Below, in pieces: positions 1 to 8,012 of a stretch of DNA of 13,326 nt (position 1 is the stretch's first letter; each line of letters opens with the position of its first letter). Origin of the DNA: Bacteroidia bacterium. Lineage in GTDB: Bacteria > Bacteroidota > Bacteroidia > B-17B0 > Aurantibacillaceae. The stretch lies in the NCBI GenBank assembly GCA_014379485.1, contig JACMLS010000146.1:1-13326 (forward strand), read 5' to 3'. The notes beneath the pieces were generated by a model. That model had not been told where the DNA came from. It ran no database searches and saw only the letters and a list, made by a program, of their open reading frames with translations. Both the position numbers and the translations under genes were made by a program.

Positions 1-35
1 CCAATCTGCTTGTCTTTTTTCATTAATATTTCTTC

Positions 36-76
36 AAAAAAATGTTCCGTAGGCCCCGCTACGTAACATTTTTTTT
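36..76. terminator. Bidirectional rho-independent terminator
   Basis: A 17-nt left arm (36-52) pairs with a 17-nt right arm (59-75) with a single C/T mismatch (47 against 64) around the 6-nt loop GCCCCG (53-58). The outer part of the stem is a run of seven A on the left and eight T on the right, so either strand's transcript would have a hairpin followed by a U-run. It lies about 100 nt past the stop of the GT-C-like gene and so probably ends the long minus-strand transcript. It may also stop a plus-strand transcript from the left. A weaker minus-strand hairpin with a T-run (CCTG at 97-100, CAGG at 109-112, A-run at 89-95 on the plus strand) lies in between and may assist. Confidence 0.75.
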
Positions 77-173
77 CATCATCTTAATAAAAAAATCCTG
101 CGCATATTCAGGCTGCTAAATATGAGCTAATGGTATAAGTCGTGTTTTGTTTAACGTAAAAAACGGGCCAAAA

Positions 174-1748
174 TTACCTGTAAATTACTAATACCTGCGA
201 AGAATCTGCCCCTTTAAACCGTAACCAATCATTTAAAGAGGCCTGGTTATGCTGCCACCAGAAAGAACCGAATTCTGAGGGGCTAAAACTTGTATAAGCA
301 TTGACCGTTTTCATTTTTAAACGATAACTGGCCAGCATTGCATCTATCTGCCAGGCGTTATAATAACCATCGTCTTTTGTGGTTGACAGAATAGCAAAGG
401 CCTTGTACTTACCCCCTGCAGATTTCTGGCGCACCTCGTTCTCAATACCGCGTACACGGGCAAGGCTTTCGTATTTAGTGAACTTTTTAAAGTCTTTTAG
501 CGAACTTTTATTGTCGTAAACAGCAAGAAACATGAACAGGCAGAAATAAAAAACATTTTTTACCTGCCAGGTACTGCTGAAAAGAGAACGGGTTGTATAA
601 ATAAAAATGATTACGAAAAAGAAAATAAGAATATTGATAACGCGTGTAACCATGCGCAAAGAACCCATACCGGGAAGCTTGCTGATGTATTCGAACGCAG
701 AAAAATTTCCGATCCTCAAAAAACAGAAACAGATGATAAAACCTACTACTGCAAACCACAGCAGTTCTTTTTCGCGCTTACGGTACAGGGTAACCGGAAG
801 CAATATTACACAGTACATGAGCAGGCCGCCGGGAAATAAAAGATGCAACCAGCTATAAGGATTTCCTGCGGTGTCAAATTCAAAAGTAGGCCAGATGCGC
901 GCATCCCAAAAAGGGCGGAAGTAGGACCAGATTGTTGGAATTGTTGGAACAACCTGGTCGTAAGGAGTAAAGGGGGTTGTTTTAGCCCGTTCTGCATAAG
1001 GCCATACAAGCGGAAGAAGGAGAACACCTGTTGCCAGGAAAGCAAGGCTCCAGCCAATAAAAAAGTTCTTGTCGAACTTCAGCTTTTTTATTTTAAGAAC
1101 AAAAAGCGCTGCAATATAAATTGCCCCGCAAAAAAGAAGAAAAAACCCGAGATACATAGAAAGATAAAACTGAAACACAAAACTTAAAGCGGCAAGGAAC
1201 AGAAATTTATTTTTTCCGGTATCGAAATACTTATGTGAGAAAACAAAAAAGAGCGGAACCATAAAACGCACAGCCATTTGAATATGAAAATACTGCGAAA
1301 TAAGTGCCATTGAAAACGTAAACAGAAAAGCAGCGAGTAAAGCCTGCCATTTTGATTGTGTAAAATAACGGAACGCGTAAAAACCGCATGCAAAATTCAG
1401 AAATACAACAGAGATCAACCATCCCTGAAAAGCAGAATGTTCATTGAGCCCTATTACTCTGAATATGGAATAAAACGGTAAATTGCCAATAAGGTTGTCT
1501 GAAAAAGTTATAGTAGATTTTTCAGGATACATAAAATTACCGTTCCAGAATCCATCTGCGTTGCCGCAAAGCCATTGGTAGCCATGTTCAAGTACGGTGT
1601 TGATGAAACGTGAATCTCCCATATCACCTGACATGCGCGAAAAATCATAACCGTAGATCTTCATTATAGTAATGTGAAGACCTATTAAAAAGGTAATAAC
1701 AAAGATGAGCCAGAAAAGAAACTTATTGGAGAGCAGACGGTTGAACAT
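174..1748 (-). CDS. GT-C-like integral membrane protein, putative glycosyltransferase
   Basis: This is a 524-residue polytopic membrane protein. By eye there are about 10-11 hydrophobic segments between residues 10 and 415, followed by a soluble C-terminal domain of roughly 110 residues. Just after the first membrane segment is an acidic loop, GDMGDSR (41-47), then a YP...TFSDNLIG stretch (74-88). An early acidic loop between the first two membrane segments is characteristic of GT-C glycosyltransferases, which transfer sugars from polyprenyl-phosphate donors on the outer face of the membrane. The assignment rests on this topology and motif, not on a close named relative. It is the last gene of the minus-strand run, 54 nt after scoB and upstream of the terminator at 36-76. 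Its likely role is late addition of a sugar to the surface glycan made by the neighbouring genes. A YfhO-like or uncharacterised membrane protein is the alternative. Confidence 0.6.
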   Translation of the reverse strand: MFNRLLSNKFLFWLIFVITFLIGLHITIMKIYGYDFSRMSGDMGDSRFINTVLEHGYQWLCGNADGFWNGNFMYPEKSTITFSDNLIGNLPFYSIFRVIGLNEHSAFQGWLISVVFLNFACGFYAFRYFTQSKWQALLAAFLFTFSMALISQYFHIQMAVRFMVPLFFVFSHKYFDTGKNKFLFLAALSFVFQFYLSMYLGFFLLFCGAIYIAALFVLKIKKLKFDKNFFIGWSLAFLATGVLLLPLVWPYAERAKTTPFTPYDQVVPTIPTIWSYFRPFWDARIWPTFEFDTAGNPYSWLHLLFPGGLLMYCVILLPVTLYRKREKELLWFAVVGFIICFCFLRIGNFSAFEYISKLPGMGSLRMVTRVINILIFFFVIIFIYTTRSLFSSTWQVKNVFYFCLFMFLAVYDNKSSLKDFKKFTKYESLARVRGIENEVRQKSAGGKYKAFAILSTTKDDGYYNAWQIDAMLASYRLKMKTVNAYTSFSPSEFGSFWWQHNQASLNDWLRFKGADSSQVLVIYR

Positions 1749-1802
1749 TCACTAAGGTAAAAAGTAAAAAAATAAGAATTAAAAAAACTCAGTTGCAATC
1801 GT

Positions 1803-2459
1803 TTAAAATATCATTTCAGGAATTTCGCCTTCAATGATCAGTTTTCCTAACGTTGCATTTTTTATCTGCTCTACTGAAACGCCGGGGGCACGCTCAAGCA
1901 ATTTAAATCCGCCCTGCGGTAAAACATCAAGCACGGCAAGTTCTGTTACAATTTTTTTAACGCATTTTACTCCAGTAAGAGGTAAAGTACAGTGCGGTAA
2001 TAATTTTGATTCGCCTGCTTTATTTACATGCTGCATGGCCACAATAATGTTTTTTGCAGAAGCAACCAGATCCATTGCGCCTCCCATTCCTTTTACCATT
2101 TTACCGGGTATTTTCCAATTGGCAATATCTCCGTTCTCGCTTACTTCCATTGCTCCTAAAATAGTAAGGTCAACTTTTTGCGAGCGGATCATTCCAAAAC
2201 TCATTGCCGAATCGAAAATAGAGGCGCCGGGCAAAAGAGTTACTGTTTGCTTACCTGCGTTAATAAGGTCTGCATCTTCTTCGCCTTCAAAAGGAAAAGG
2301 CCCCATTCCCAAAATTCCGTTTTCTGATTGCAACTCAATGTTGTAACCTTTGGGAATAAAATTTGCAACAAGTGTTGGAATACCAATGCCAAGGTTTACA
2401 AACATTCCGTCTCTTACTTCTTTTGCAATACGAATTGCAATACCGTTTTTGTCTAACAT
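1803..2459 (-). CDS. scoB: Succinyl-CoA:3-oxoacid CoA-transferase, subunit B
   Basis: This is the beta subunit (218 residues) of the heteromeric cytoplasmic CoA-transferase that moves CoA from succinyl-CoA to acetoacetate, feeding or draining ketone bodies and short-chain polyester intermediates. It matches bacterial ScoB throughout: LGIGIPTLVA near residues 23-32, the catalytic SENG motif at 45-48 with Glu46 as the residue that forms the acyl-CoA adduct, then EDADLINAGK, MEVSENGDIANWKIPGK, VKGMGGAMDLV and HVNKAGESK. The ATG at 2459 fits the family N-terminus (MLDKNGIAIRIAKEVRDGM). An in-frame ATG 54 nt upstream would add 18 residues unlike the family and would run through a consensus promoter (2484-2513), so I rejected it. 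Its partner scoA lies upstream at 3729-4430, but an acyltransferase gene separates them. Length and catalytic residue are intact, so it should be functional. Confidence 0.93.
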   Translation of the reverse strand: MLDKNGIAIRIAKEVRDGMFVNLGIGIPTLVANFIPKGYNIELQSENGILGMGPFPFEGEEDADLINAGKQTVTLLPGASIFDSAMSFGMIRSQKVDLTILGAMEVSENGDIANWKIPGKMVKGMGGAMDLVASAKNIIVAMQHVNKAGESKLLPHCTLPLTGVKCVKKIVTELAVLDVLPQGGFKLLERAPGVSVEQIKNATLGKLIIEGEIPEMIF

Positions 2460-2483
2460 GATTAAGGTTTTAATTGCGCAATG

Positions 2484-2513
2484 CAAAATTAAGAATCCCA
2501 CTGAATTGGACAA
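2484..2513 (-). promoter_or_regulatory. Bacteroidota-type promoter for scoB
   Basis: Read on the minus strand, TTG (2513-2511) is followed by exactly 19 nt and then TAATTTTG (2491-2484). This fits the Bacteroidota primary sigma factor consensus of a -33 TTG and a -7 TAnnTTTG. The -7 element ends 24 nt before the chosen scoB ATG, which gives a short leader. It sits in the 73-nt gap after the acyltransferase gene, so scoB can probably be transcribed independently of the polysaccharide genes. Confidence 0.6.
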
Positions 2514-2532
2514 CCGCCTGCGCGATCATTCA

Positions 2533-3678
2533 TTAACGGTAGGTTTTAATTATTGCAAAGCGGTCTTTTAGTTTTAAAATAGGTCTTTCAATCAACTCAT
2601 AAGAAATAATTGCAATAACAATTACACCACCAAGGTATAAGCCGTAAAAGCCGTAAAACGATGACCATTGCCGCGGATAAAAAATTTCTTTGGCGATGTA
2701 GGTAAAAAACAGGTTGTGATACACATAAATGCCGAATGAAATTTTGCCGAGGTAATGCAGGGGATTTTTCTTTTTAAAATTAAAAAACGCATCAGGGTTA
2801 AACATGTAATTGAGAAAACCGAAAAGAAAAATAAAAAGGAATGTGTATTTTTTAATTGCCACCGGACCGGGTTCGCTTACCACTTTATTTGCTTCCACTG
2901 CAAAAACAAAAATTGCAACTATATAAAAAAGAATGCGGAATAATTTAGGAACATTGATTATAAGGGGTTTTCTGAAATGGAGCCAGGCCACCACGGCGCC
3001 AATGGCCATTTCATCTACTCTTGAGAGGGTGTTTAAAAAAACATGATTGTACCATTCCTGACTGGTAAAATACATAAAAACCCTGAAAAATATTGAACCG
3101 AAAATTACCAGCGCAAAAAGATAAGGAAGTTTTTTATTGGGAATGAAAGCTAAAAGTAAAGGCCAGAATAAATAAAAATGTTCTTCTACACCAATGCTCC
3201 AGAAATGCCCGAAAGGATAGTGCCACGCCTTAGTGCTGATAACCTCGTAATTGACAGTAAAGGTGAGTGCCCATTTATAAGCGGGGGCTGCCTGCTCATT
3301 TAGCTGACAAAGCCAGGGTGCAAGTGCTATGATAAGAAAATACAACGGCCAGATGCGTAATGCGCGCCGCACATAAAATTTTCCGATTGCTACTTTGCCG
3401 CCAAGAGCTTTTTCCTGCATAAGCAAATATGTAATAAGAAAACCTGAAATGAGAAAAAACAGGTCTACACCCAGGTCAAAATTTTCTACCAGCCTGTTTA
3501 CATACAGCCCTGCCATTGTCCAGTCTTTTCCATCTGGTACAGCGAGCGGGGTTGGCAACCTGAACCAACCGCAGTAGGCATGCCAGCCATGAAAAATTAC
3601 CACCATAAAAGCGGCAATGAACCTAAGCACATCAAGGTTGTAAAAATGAATTTTTCTTTCGCTCAGCTGATCTGACAT
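2533..3678 (-). CDS. OafA/YrhL-type acyltransferase family 3 membrane protein
   Basis: This is an integral membrane O-acyltransferase of 381 residues, a usual length for the stand-alone acyltransferase-3 domain. It would move acetyl or another acyl group from the cytoplasm onto a surface sugar. The family's landmarks appear in order: LDVLRFIAAFMVVIFH with the conserved first-helix histidine at 30, DLFFLISGFLITYLL (72-86), RRALRIWPLYF (104-114), SIGVEEHFYLFWPL (161-174), ISFGIYVYH (313-321) and YELIERP (360-366). About ten membrane segments are visible. It lacks the C-terminal SGNH domain of some relatives. The gene lies between scoA (50 nt upstream) and scoB (73 nt downstream), downstream of flippase, co-polymerase and polymerase genes. 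Its likely substrate is the glycan or lipid-linked oligosaccharide made by that module. The acyl group cannot be read from the sequence. Confidence 0.92.
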   Translation of the reverse strand: MSDQLSERKIHFYNLDVLRFIAAFMVVIFHGWHAYCGWFRLPTPLAVPDGKDWTMAGLYVNRLVENFDLGVDLFFLISGFLITYLLMQEKALGGKVAIGKFYVRRALRIWPLYFLIIALAPWLCQLNEQAAPAYKWALTFTVNYEVISTKAWHYPFGHFWSIGVEEHFYLFWPLLLAFIPNKKLPYLFALVIFGSIFFRVFMYFTSQEWYNHVFLNTLSRVDEMAIGAVVAWLHFRKPLIINVPKLFRILFYIVAIFVFAVEANKVVSEPGPVAIKKYTFLFIFLFGFLNYMFNPDAFFNFKKKNPLHYLGKISFGIYVYHNLFFTYIAKEIFYPRQWSSFYGFYGLYLGGVIVIAIISYELIERPILKLKDRFAIIKTYR

Positions 3679-3728
3679 TAGCGAGGTTGATTTTTTTAAA
3701 CAAGCAAATTAATACAGAAACAAAACGA

Positions 3729-4430
3729 TCATGCTCTCTTCCTAACGGTTCTTTGTTCAATTCGTTTTTCGTATTTCTCTCCCTGAAAAATACGGTGCAC
3801 GTAAATACCGGGTGTGTGGATGTGATCGGGATCAAGCTCACCGGCCGGAACAAGAATTTCTACTTCTGCAATAGTAATTTTACCTGCCATGGCCATCATC
3901 GGATTAAAATTGCGGGCAGTGCTTTTATAAATTAAATTTCCGGCTTCATCTCCTTTCCATGCTTTTACAATTGCAAAGTCTGCATGAAAAGCTTCTTCCA
4001 TTAAATATTCTTTTCCGTTAAAATTTCTTACTTCTTTTCCGTTTGCAATTTCAGTACCAACGCCTGCCGGAGTGTAAACAACGGGCATGCCGTACCCTGC
4101 GGCAAGGCAACGTGTGGCCAGTGTACCCTGCGGCACAAGATCTACCTCCAGTTCTCCGCTCAGCATTTGTCTTTCGAACTCTGCATTTTCTCCAACGTAA
4201 GAAGAGATCATTTTTTTTATTTGTCTTGTCTGCAAAAGCAAACCTAAACCAAAATCATCTACACCTGCATTGTTTGAGATACAGGTTAAATTTTTTGTTC
4301 CCTTACGCACAAGGGCGGCAATGCTGTTTTCGGGAATACCGCACAAACCAAATCCGCCTACCATTAAAGTCATTCCGTCTTCAATTCCCTTAAGCGCTTC
4401 TTCTGCATTTGCAACTACTCTTCTGATCAT
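3729..4430 (-). CDS. scoA: Succinyl-CoA:3-oxoacid CoA-transferase, subunit A
   Basis: This is the alpha subunit (233 residues) of the cytoplasmic CoA-transferase whose beta subunit is encoded at 1803-2459. The oxoacid CoA-transferase signature GGFGLCGIPE lies at 25-34, followed by ISNNAGVDDFGLGLLL, KKMISSYVGEN (72-82), SGELEVDLVPQGTLA (91-105), AIVKAWKGD, TARNFNPMMAMAGKITIAE and the C-terminal GELDPDHIHTPGIYVHR. I recall these closely from Bacillus ScoA, so succinyl-CoA:3-oxoacid transferase is favoured over other two-subunit transferases such as acetate CoA-transferase. The gene starts 15 nt after the stop of the O-antigen polymerase/ligase gene and is probably cotranscribed with it. The catalytic glutamate is in subunit B, so this subunit needs scoB, which is placed beyond the acyltransferase gene rather than directly next to it. 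Confidence 0.94.
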   Translation of the reverse strand: MIRRVVANAEEALKGIEDGMTLMVGGFGLCGIPENSIAALVRKGTKNLTCISNNAGVDDFGLGLLLQTRQIKKMISSYVGENAEFERQMLSGELEVDLVPQGTLATRCLAAGYGMPVVYTPAGVGTEIANGKEVRNFNGKEYLMEEAFHADFAIVKAWKGDEAGNLIYKSTARNFNPMMAMAGKITIAEVEILVPAGELDPDHIHTPGIYVHRIFQGEKYEKRIEQRTVRKRA

Positions 4431-4445
4431 TGTAAAATAATTTAA

Positions 4446-5948
4446 TTATTGAATTAGTTTTTCTGCCCCATTATCTATTGGTTCTACGGATTTTGTTTCC
4501 GGTTCTTTATCGTTTACATAATAAACATCTAATGCAACCAGCATAGCGATCATTCCCCAAAACGGAATGGCTGCTTTATCTGTATCTAAAAAGTTATTTA
4601 AAAAACCATGCATAAAATAAGTGGAGAGACCCAGCAATGCACCTATTGCCATGATCTTTACATTTCTTTCTTTTAGTTTGTAGACTACCCTATAGCCCGT
4701 AAAAAAAACCGAAAGTACTAATGCCGCCATTAAAACAAGGCCTAAAACTCCCTGTTCGCTCAAGGGGCCCAGGTATTCGCTATGTGCATTACCAACGGTT
4801 CCGGCATTGGTAGAGATAATTGTTTTTTCGGAAGATTTTTGATAGGGAGCGTACTGAAACATATAAGTACCCGGACCAAAACCAAACACAGGTTTTTCCT
4901 CGAACATTCTTAAAGCACAATTCCAGCGGTTGATACGCTCAAGGTTAGATGCATCTGTAGAAATGTTTGAAATAGATTCTATGTTTTTTCCGAGATCTCC
5001 GGTAGAATCTGTTCTGTTGCTGGAAAGGGAGATCATAATGTCTGTTTGAAAAACAAAGAAAATACCCAGTAATGAAACCACAATGCCTAAGAGAACAGCA
5101 AAACGCATACGCAATAAAAGAGAAACGCCTACTGCCATTGCTGCAAATAAACTTACCCAGGCAGCGCGCGTGTAGGATAAAACAATTCCTAAAACAAATA
5201 AACCTAAAATTGTAAAGGTCATAATTCTCCAGTGACCCGGTACCCCTTTAAGAAAAATCATCCCGGCAAGGAAAGGAATGAACATTGCCTGCATTGCTGC
5301 GTAAGATGTGTGATCGTTGTAAAACGGTTTTACCACCCAATCTGCCGCATCTTCTGTTAAGCCCTGGTTGGCGTGATTAATGATAGAAAAAACAATTACT
5401 CCTGAAAAAGAAATTACGTATAACCACACAAAGGTTCTTAAGTTTTTTTCTTTCTTAAACATTTGCGCGCAGAGAAAATAAGCGGTGGTTACGAACCACA
5501 ATTTTGCTACCAGAAATTTTATTGAAACCAAAGGCATTTCGCTGGTAAGACTTGTTATTATAGTCCAGAGAATTTGTAGCAGAAGAATAATGGTTACCGG
5601 GTGGCGCCAGAATTTTTTATCAATTACACCGCTATAGATCTCATTAAAAATAAAAATGATCATGATGCCGGCAAGAATGGGTTCTGTTGGAAAACTTAAA
5701 TCTATTGTGTCTTCGAGCAGACCGAGTTCTTTTAACGAAAGAGAGACGGGGGTACAAAAAATAACGAACTGAACGAGGTTATCTAATTTAAAAACGGCCA
5801 GGAAAAGAATGAGGACTACAAATGGCAACAGGCTGTAAAGAAAGAAAAAGTCTTTTTTATTTATAAGCATGTATGCACCACCTGCAATAAATAAAAGGCA
5901 GATGGCATATAAAATGAACGTGGTTTTATTTTTTAAAATCTGGTTCAT
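4446..5948 (-). CDS. O-antigen polymerase/ligase family membrane protein (Wzy/WaaL type)
   Basis: This 500-residue membrane protein has about 11-12 hydrophobic segments and a short charged C-terminal tail. It matches the Wzy_C/O-antigen ligase family: YNDHTSYAAM (210-219), SYTRAAWVSL (258-267), a large extracytoplasmic loop (about 300-390) with ERINRWNCALRMFEEKP and GFGPGTY (355-361), then NAHSEYLGPLSEQGVLGL (387-404). The NAHxEYL...EQG motif with its histidine is the family's active-site signature. Members either polymerise lipid-linked repeat units or ligate finished glycan to a lipid or protein acceptor, and sequence alone does not separate the two. It lies 73 nt after two co-polymerase genes in the same module as a Wzx flippase, which favours polymerase activity. 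Transcription probably reads through from upstream, since no convincing separate promoter was found in the 73-nt gap. Confidence 0.88.
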   Translation of the reverse strand: MNQILKNKTTFILYAICLLFIAGGAYMLINKKDFFFLYSLLPFVVLILFLAVFKLDNLVQFVIFCTPVSLSLKELGLLEDTIDLSFPTEPILAGIMIIFIFNEIYSGVIDKKFWRHPVTIILLLQILWTIITSLTSEMPLVSIKFLVAKLWFVTTAYFLCAQMFKKEKNLRTFVWLYVISFSGVIVFSIINHANQGLTEDAADWVVKPFYNDHTSYAAMQAMFIPFLAGMIFLKGVPGHWRIMTFTILGLFVLGIVLSYTRAAWVSLFAAMAVGVSLLLRMRFAVLLGIVVSLLGIFFVFQTDIMISLSSNRTDSTGDLGKNIESISNISTDASNLERINRWNCALRMFEEKPVFGFGPGTYMFQYAPYQKSSEKTIISTNAGTVGNAHSEYLGPLSEQGVLGLVLMAALVLSVFFTGYRVVYKLKERNVKIMAIGALLGLSTYFMHGFLNNFLDTDKAAIPFWGMIAMLVALDVYYVNDKEPETKSVEPIDNGAEKLIQ

Positions 5949-6021
5949 TAGTTAGCTGACAAAATTTAAAAACTAAAAGATGATCTTATACCAATTGCGT
6001 ATACAAAAATCTTCTTTCAGC

Positions 6022-6987
6022 CTAAGAGCGCTCATCCGGTACACTGATCTTTTTTATTCTATCAAGAATAATAAAAAACAAACAACCTAAGAATAAAGAA
6101 GAAAGTGTAACAGTAAGCACAATAAGCCAGCGCACGGGCCAGGCCTTTTTAACGGGTAAATTTGGCTTGGCAACAACAGTTGTATAGCTGAATGTTTTAC
6201 TGAGGTCACGCACTTTGTTGTCGTACTCAACTTTACTTCCTTCGTATTGCATAATTTCTTCGTGCATCATTTCATCAAGCACCCTGAACTGTCCGCCTTT
6301 TTCTTCGAGCTTTTCCATTTCAGCTTTCAGCGCAGCTAATTGTGCCGGCGATTTTCCGGAAGCAATTGCCTTATAATAACTTTTTGAAGCTTCTTTTACC
6401 TGCACTCTGTAATCCATTATTCCATACTGAGAACGCAGGTTATTCATTACCTTATCTACCGAATCAATGTTTTTTCTTTTTTGTGCCATCTGTCTTGAGA
6501 ACATGTTCAGAAACTCGCGTGTTTTTTCATCGTGCATTTTTCTTACCATGGCATCTACATTCTTTAATATGCTGGCATTAATTGCCTGCGCCTTACGCGG
6601 ATCGTGATCAAACACTTCAATAATTACAGACTCGTATTTTGTTTGGTTGAATTTTACGTGCTCATCAAAAATTGCATTAAAATTAAAATCAAACATAGCG
6701 TCTGCAGTATCTAAATTATAATTCTGCCAGAGTTTTTGTTCTGCCAGAATACGCATTTTTAATTCGCGGCTCTGAAACAATTGCATTAACTGTTCTGTGG
6801 GCGACTCCATGCTATATGGGCCAAGATTGGAGGGATACACTACAGACTCTGATTTGTACTTTGGTTTCATGAACAAGGGACTGGAAATGATTACCCCAGC
6901 AATAATTGCGAGCACACCAATCACAATCAGGTGTTTCCACCGGCTGCCAAGCAATTTTATTATTTTTAAATTCCCCAAAGTGAGCAT
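6022..6987 (-). CDS. Wzz/GumC-like polysaccharide co-polymerase (second of a tandem pair)
   Basis: This is an inner-membrane chain-length determinant-like protein of 321 residues. It has one membrane helix near each end (about 20-37 and 288-309) and a long, charged, helical periplasmic domain between them. The sequence before the second helix, KPNLPVKKAWPVRWLIV, is the proline-rich segment typical of this family. There is no Walker A/B or tyrosine-rich tail, so no fused BY-kinase. It is clearly paralogous to the preceding gene: both have WKHL before helix 1, a LMQ(L/I)F-S-EL segment, a V-IEV-D-P stretch, a G-DY-QV-A-SKS-KA-G stretch and an identical PVRWLIV. Its ATG overlaps the upstream stop by one base (TGATG), which implies translational coupling. 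It probably works with that paralogue to set glycan length for the polymerase encoded next. Confidence 0.85.
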   Translation of the reverse strand: MLTLGNLKIIKLLGSRWKHLIVIGVLAIIAGVIISSPLFMKPKYKSESVVYPSNLGPYSMESPTEQLMQLFQSRELKMRILAEQKLWQNYNLDTADAMFDFNFNAIFDEHVKFNQTKYESVIIEVFDHDPRKAQAINASILKNVDAMVRKMHDEKTREFLNMFSRQMAQKRKNIDSVDKVMNNLRSQYGIMDYRVQVKEASKSYYKAIASGKSPAQLAALKAEMEKLEEKGGQFRVLDEMMHEEIMQYEGSKVEYDNKVRDLSKTFSYTTVVAKPNLPVKKAWPVRWLIVLTVTLSSLFLGCLFFIILDRIKKISVPDERS

Positions 6988-8009
6988 CAGGTCATTTTTT
7001 TTTTTAGCTGTTTAAATTTTTCCAATAAAATAAGCACCATTACAGAAAAGAAAAAGGCAGATAAGGTTGCCACAAACACAATGAGCCAGCGAACAGGCTT
7101 ATCCTTTTTATCTGAAGGGGTTGCTTTTTGTACGGTAAGATTTGAAGGCAATTGTTTTGTAGCGTTCATATACGCCTCGTCTAATTTCGATTTTAAATAC
7201 ACTTGTCTTTCTTTCTGAAGAATAAATTCATTGGTAAGACTTAAATAAGGCCCACCGAATTGTTCAAGTTTTTTAAGGCGTTCTTCAATTTTAAGAACAC
7301 CTGCGTTGTTACCACCGGCCAGCGCTTTTCCTAAACTTTTTGAATACGCTTCTACCTGCAAATTATAATCGAGCACTCCTTTTGTTCTGAGCACAGCCAT
7401 ACTGTCTTCCAGTTTTTTCATAAAGGCCAGTGTTTTGTCATACTCATCTACAAGAATATTTAAGGCCTGCACTGCAATTCTTTTTGTAAAACGAAATTTT
7501 ACGGTATCAGAAAATTCTGTAATGGCGTTGGCAATGAGGGCCGCAGTATCCGGAGAATAATCGTGCACTTCAATTTTTACTGAGAGCATGTCTGTACGTT
7601 TAAACGTCACCATCTCCATAAATTTTAAATGCATCCAGGTAAATTTGTTGGGGTCGTCGGCACGTATGTCCCAGTGTTTGTAAAGATCAAAGCGTTCAAC
7701 TACCAGGTCTTGCAACTCAGAAGAATTAAAGATCTGCATCAGTTTTTCAATATCATCCTCATCGCCAATATCCATATAGTCTTCTTTAAGACCATCCGTA
7801 AGGTATTTAGAAACAGAAAAACTTTTTACTGCAAAAACCGAAGAAGTTGCTTTGAACTGGGGGCGTATAAAAAAAGATGCAATGGCAGAGATAAGAAGAG
7901 CAGAAAACGAAATAACCAGCAGGTGTTTCCACCATTGAATAATAAACAGCAGAATGGTCATTCCCCTTTCAGGAGATTCATTTGTGCCGCTATTTACATT
8001 TTCTTTCAT
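6987..8009 (-). CDS. Wzz/GumC-like polysaccharide co-polymerase (first of a tandem pair)
   Basis: This chain-length determinant-like inner-membrane protein has 340 residues, with membrane helices at about 29-47 and 307-329 and a periplasmic domain rich in predicted helix and coiled coil. The last 40 residues carry the PVRWLIV segment leading into helix 2 and a lysine-rich cytoplasmic end. No kinase domain is present. I chose the ATG at 8009, three bases after the flippase stop; a TTG directly abutting that stop (8012) would add one residue. Compared with its paralogue it has an extra acidic stretch (DYMDIGDEDDIEKL) in the membrane-proximal region. It is tightly packed between the flippase and the second co-polymerase, so the three are almost surely one transcript. 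The role in controlling polymer length is inferred from family and context. Confidence 0.85.
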   Translation of the reverse strand: MKENVNSGTNESPERGMTILLFIIQWWKHLLVISFSALLISAIASFFIRPQFKATSSVFAVKSFSVSKYLTDGLKEDYMDIGDEDDIEKLMQIFNSSELQDLVVERFDLYKHWDIRADDPNKFTWMHLKFMEMVTFKRTDMLSVKIEVHDYSPDTAALIANAITEFSDTVKFRFTKRIAVQALNILVDEYDKTLAFMKKLEDSMAVLRTKGVLDYNLQVEAYSKSLGKALAGGNNAGVLKIEERLKKLEQFGGPYLSLTNEFILQKERQVYLKSKLDEAYMNATKQLPSNLTVQKATPSDKKDKPVRWLIVFVATLSAFFFSVMVLILLEKFKQLKKKMT

Positions 8010-8012
8010 CAA

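Noticed and set aside
1803..2346. Long open frame on the plus strand opposite scoB (about 170 codons from 1834)
   Set aside because: The minus-strand product is a full-length conserved enzyme; the opposite frame gives a serine/proline-rich sequence with no recognisable domain, typical of an antisense shadow.
2460..2513. In-frame upstream ATG that would lengthen ScoB by 18 residues
   Set aside because: The added residues do not resemble the family and the region holds a consensus promoter; the ATG at 2459 matches the usual N-terminus.
2533..3678. Recent mobile-element insertion as the cause of the acyltransferase position
   Set aside because: No terminal repeats or target-site duplications were seen around the gene, so only its position, not a mechanism, can be reported.
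5960..6003. TAAATTTTG and a TATAC/GTATA dyad in the 73-nt gap before the polymerase gene
   Set aside because: The box has one base too many for the -7 consensus and the nearest TTG is 23 nt away; the dyad is only 5 bp. Not enough for a promoter or operator.
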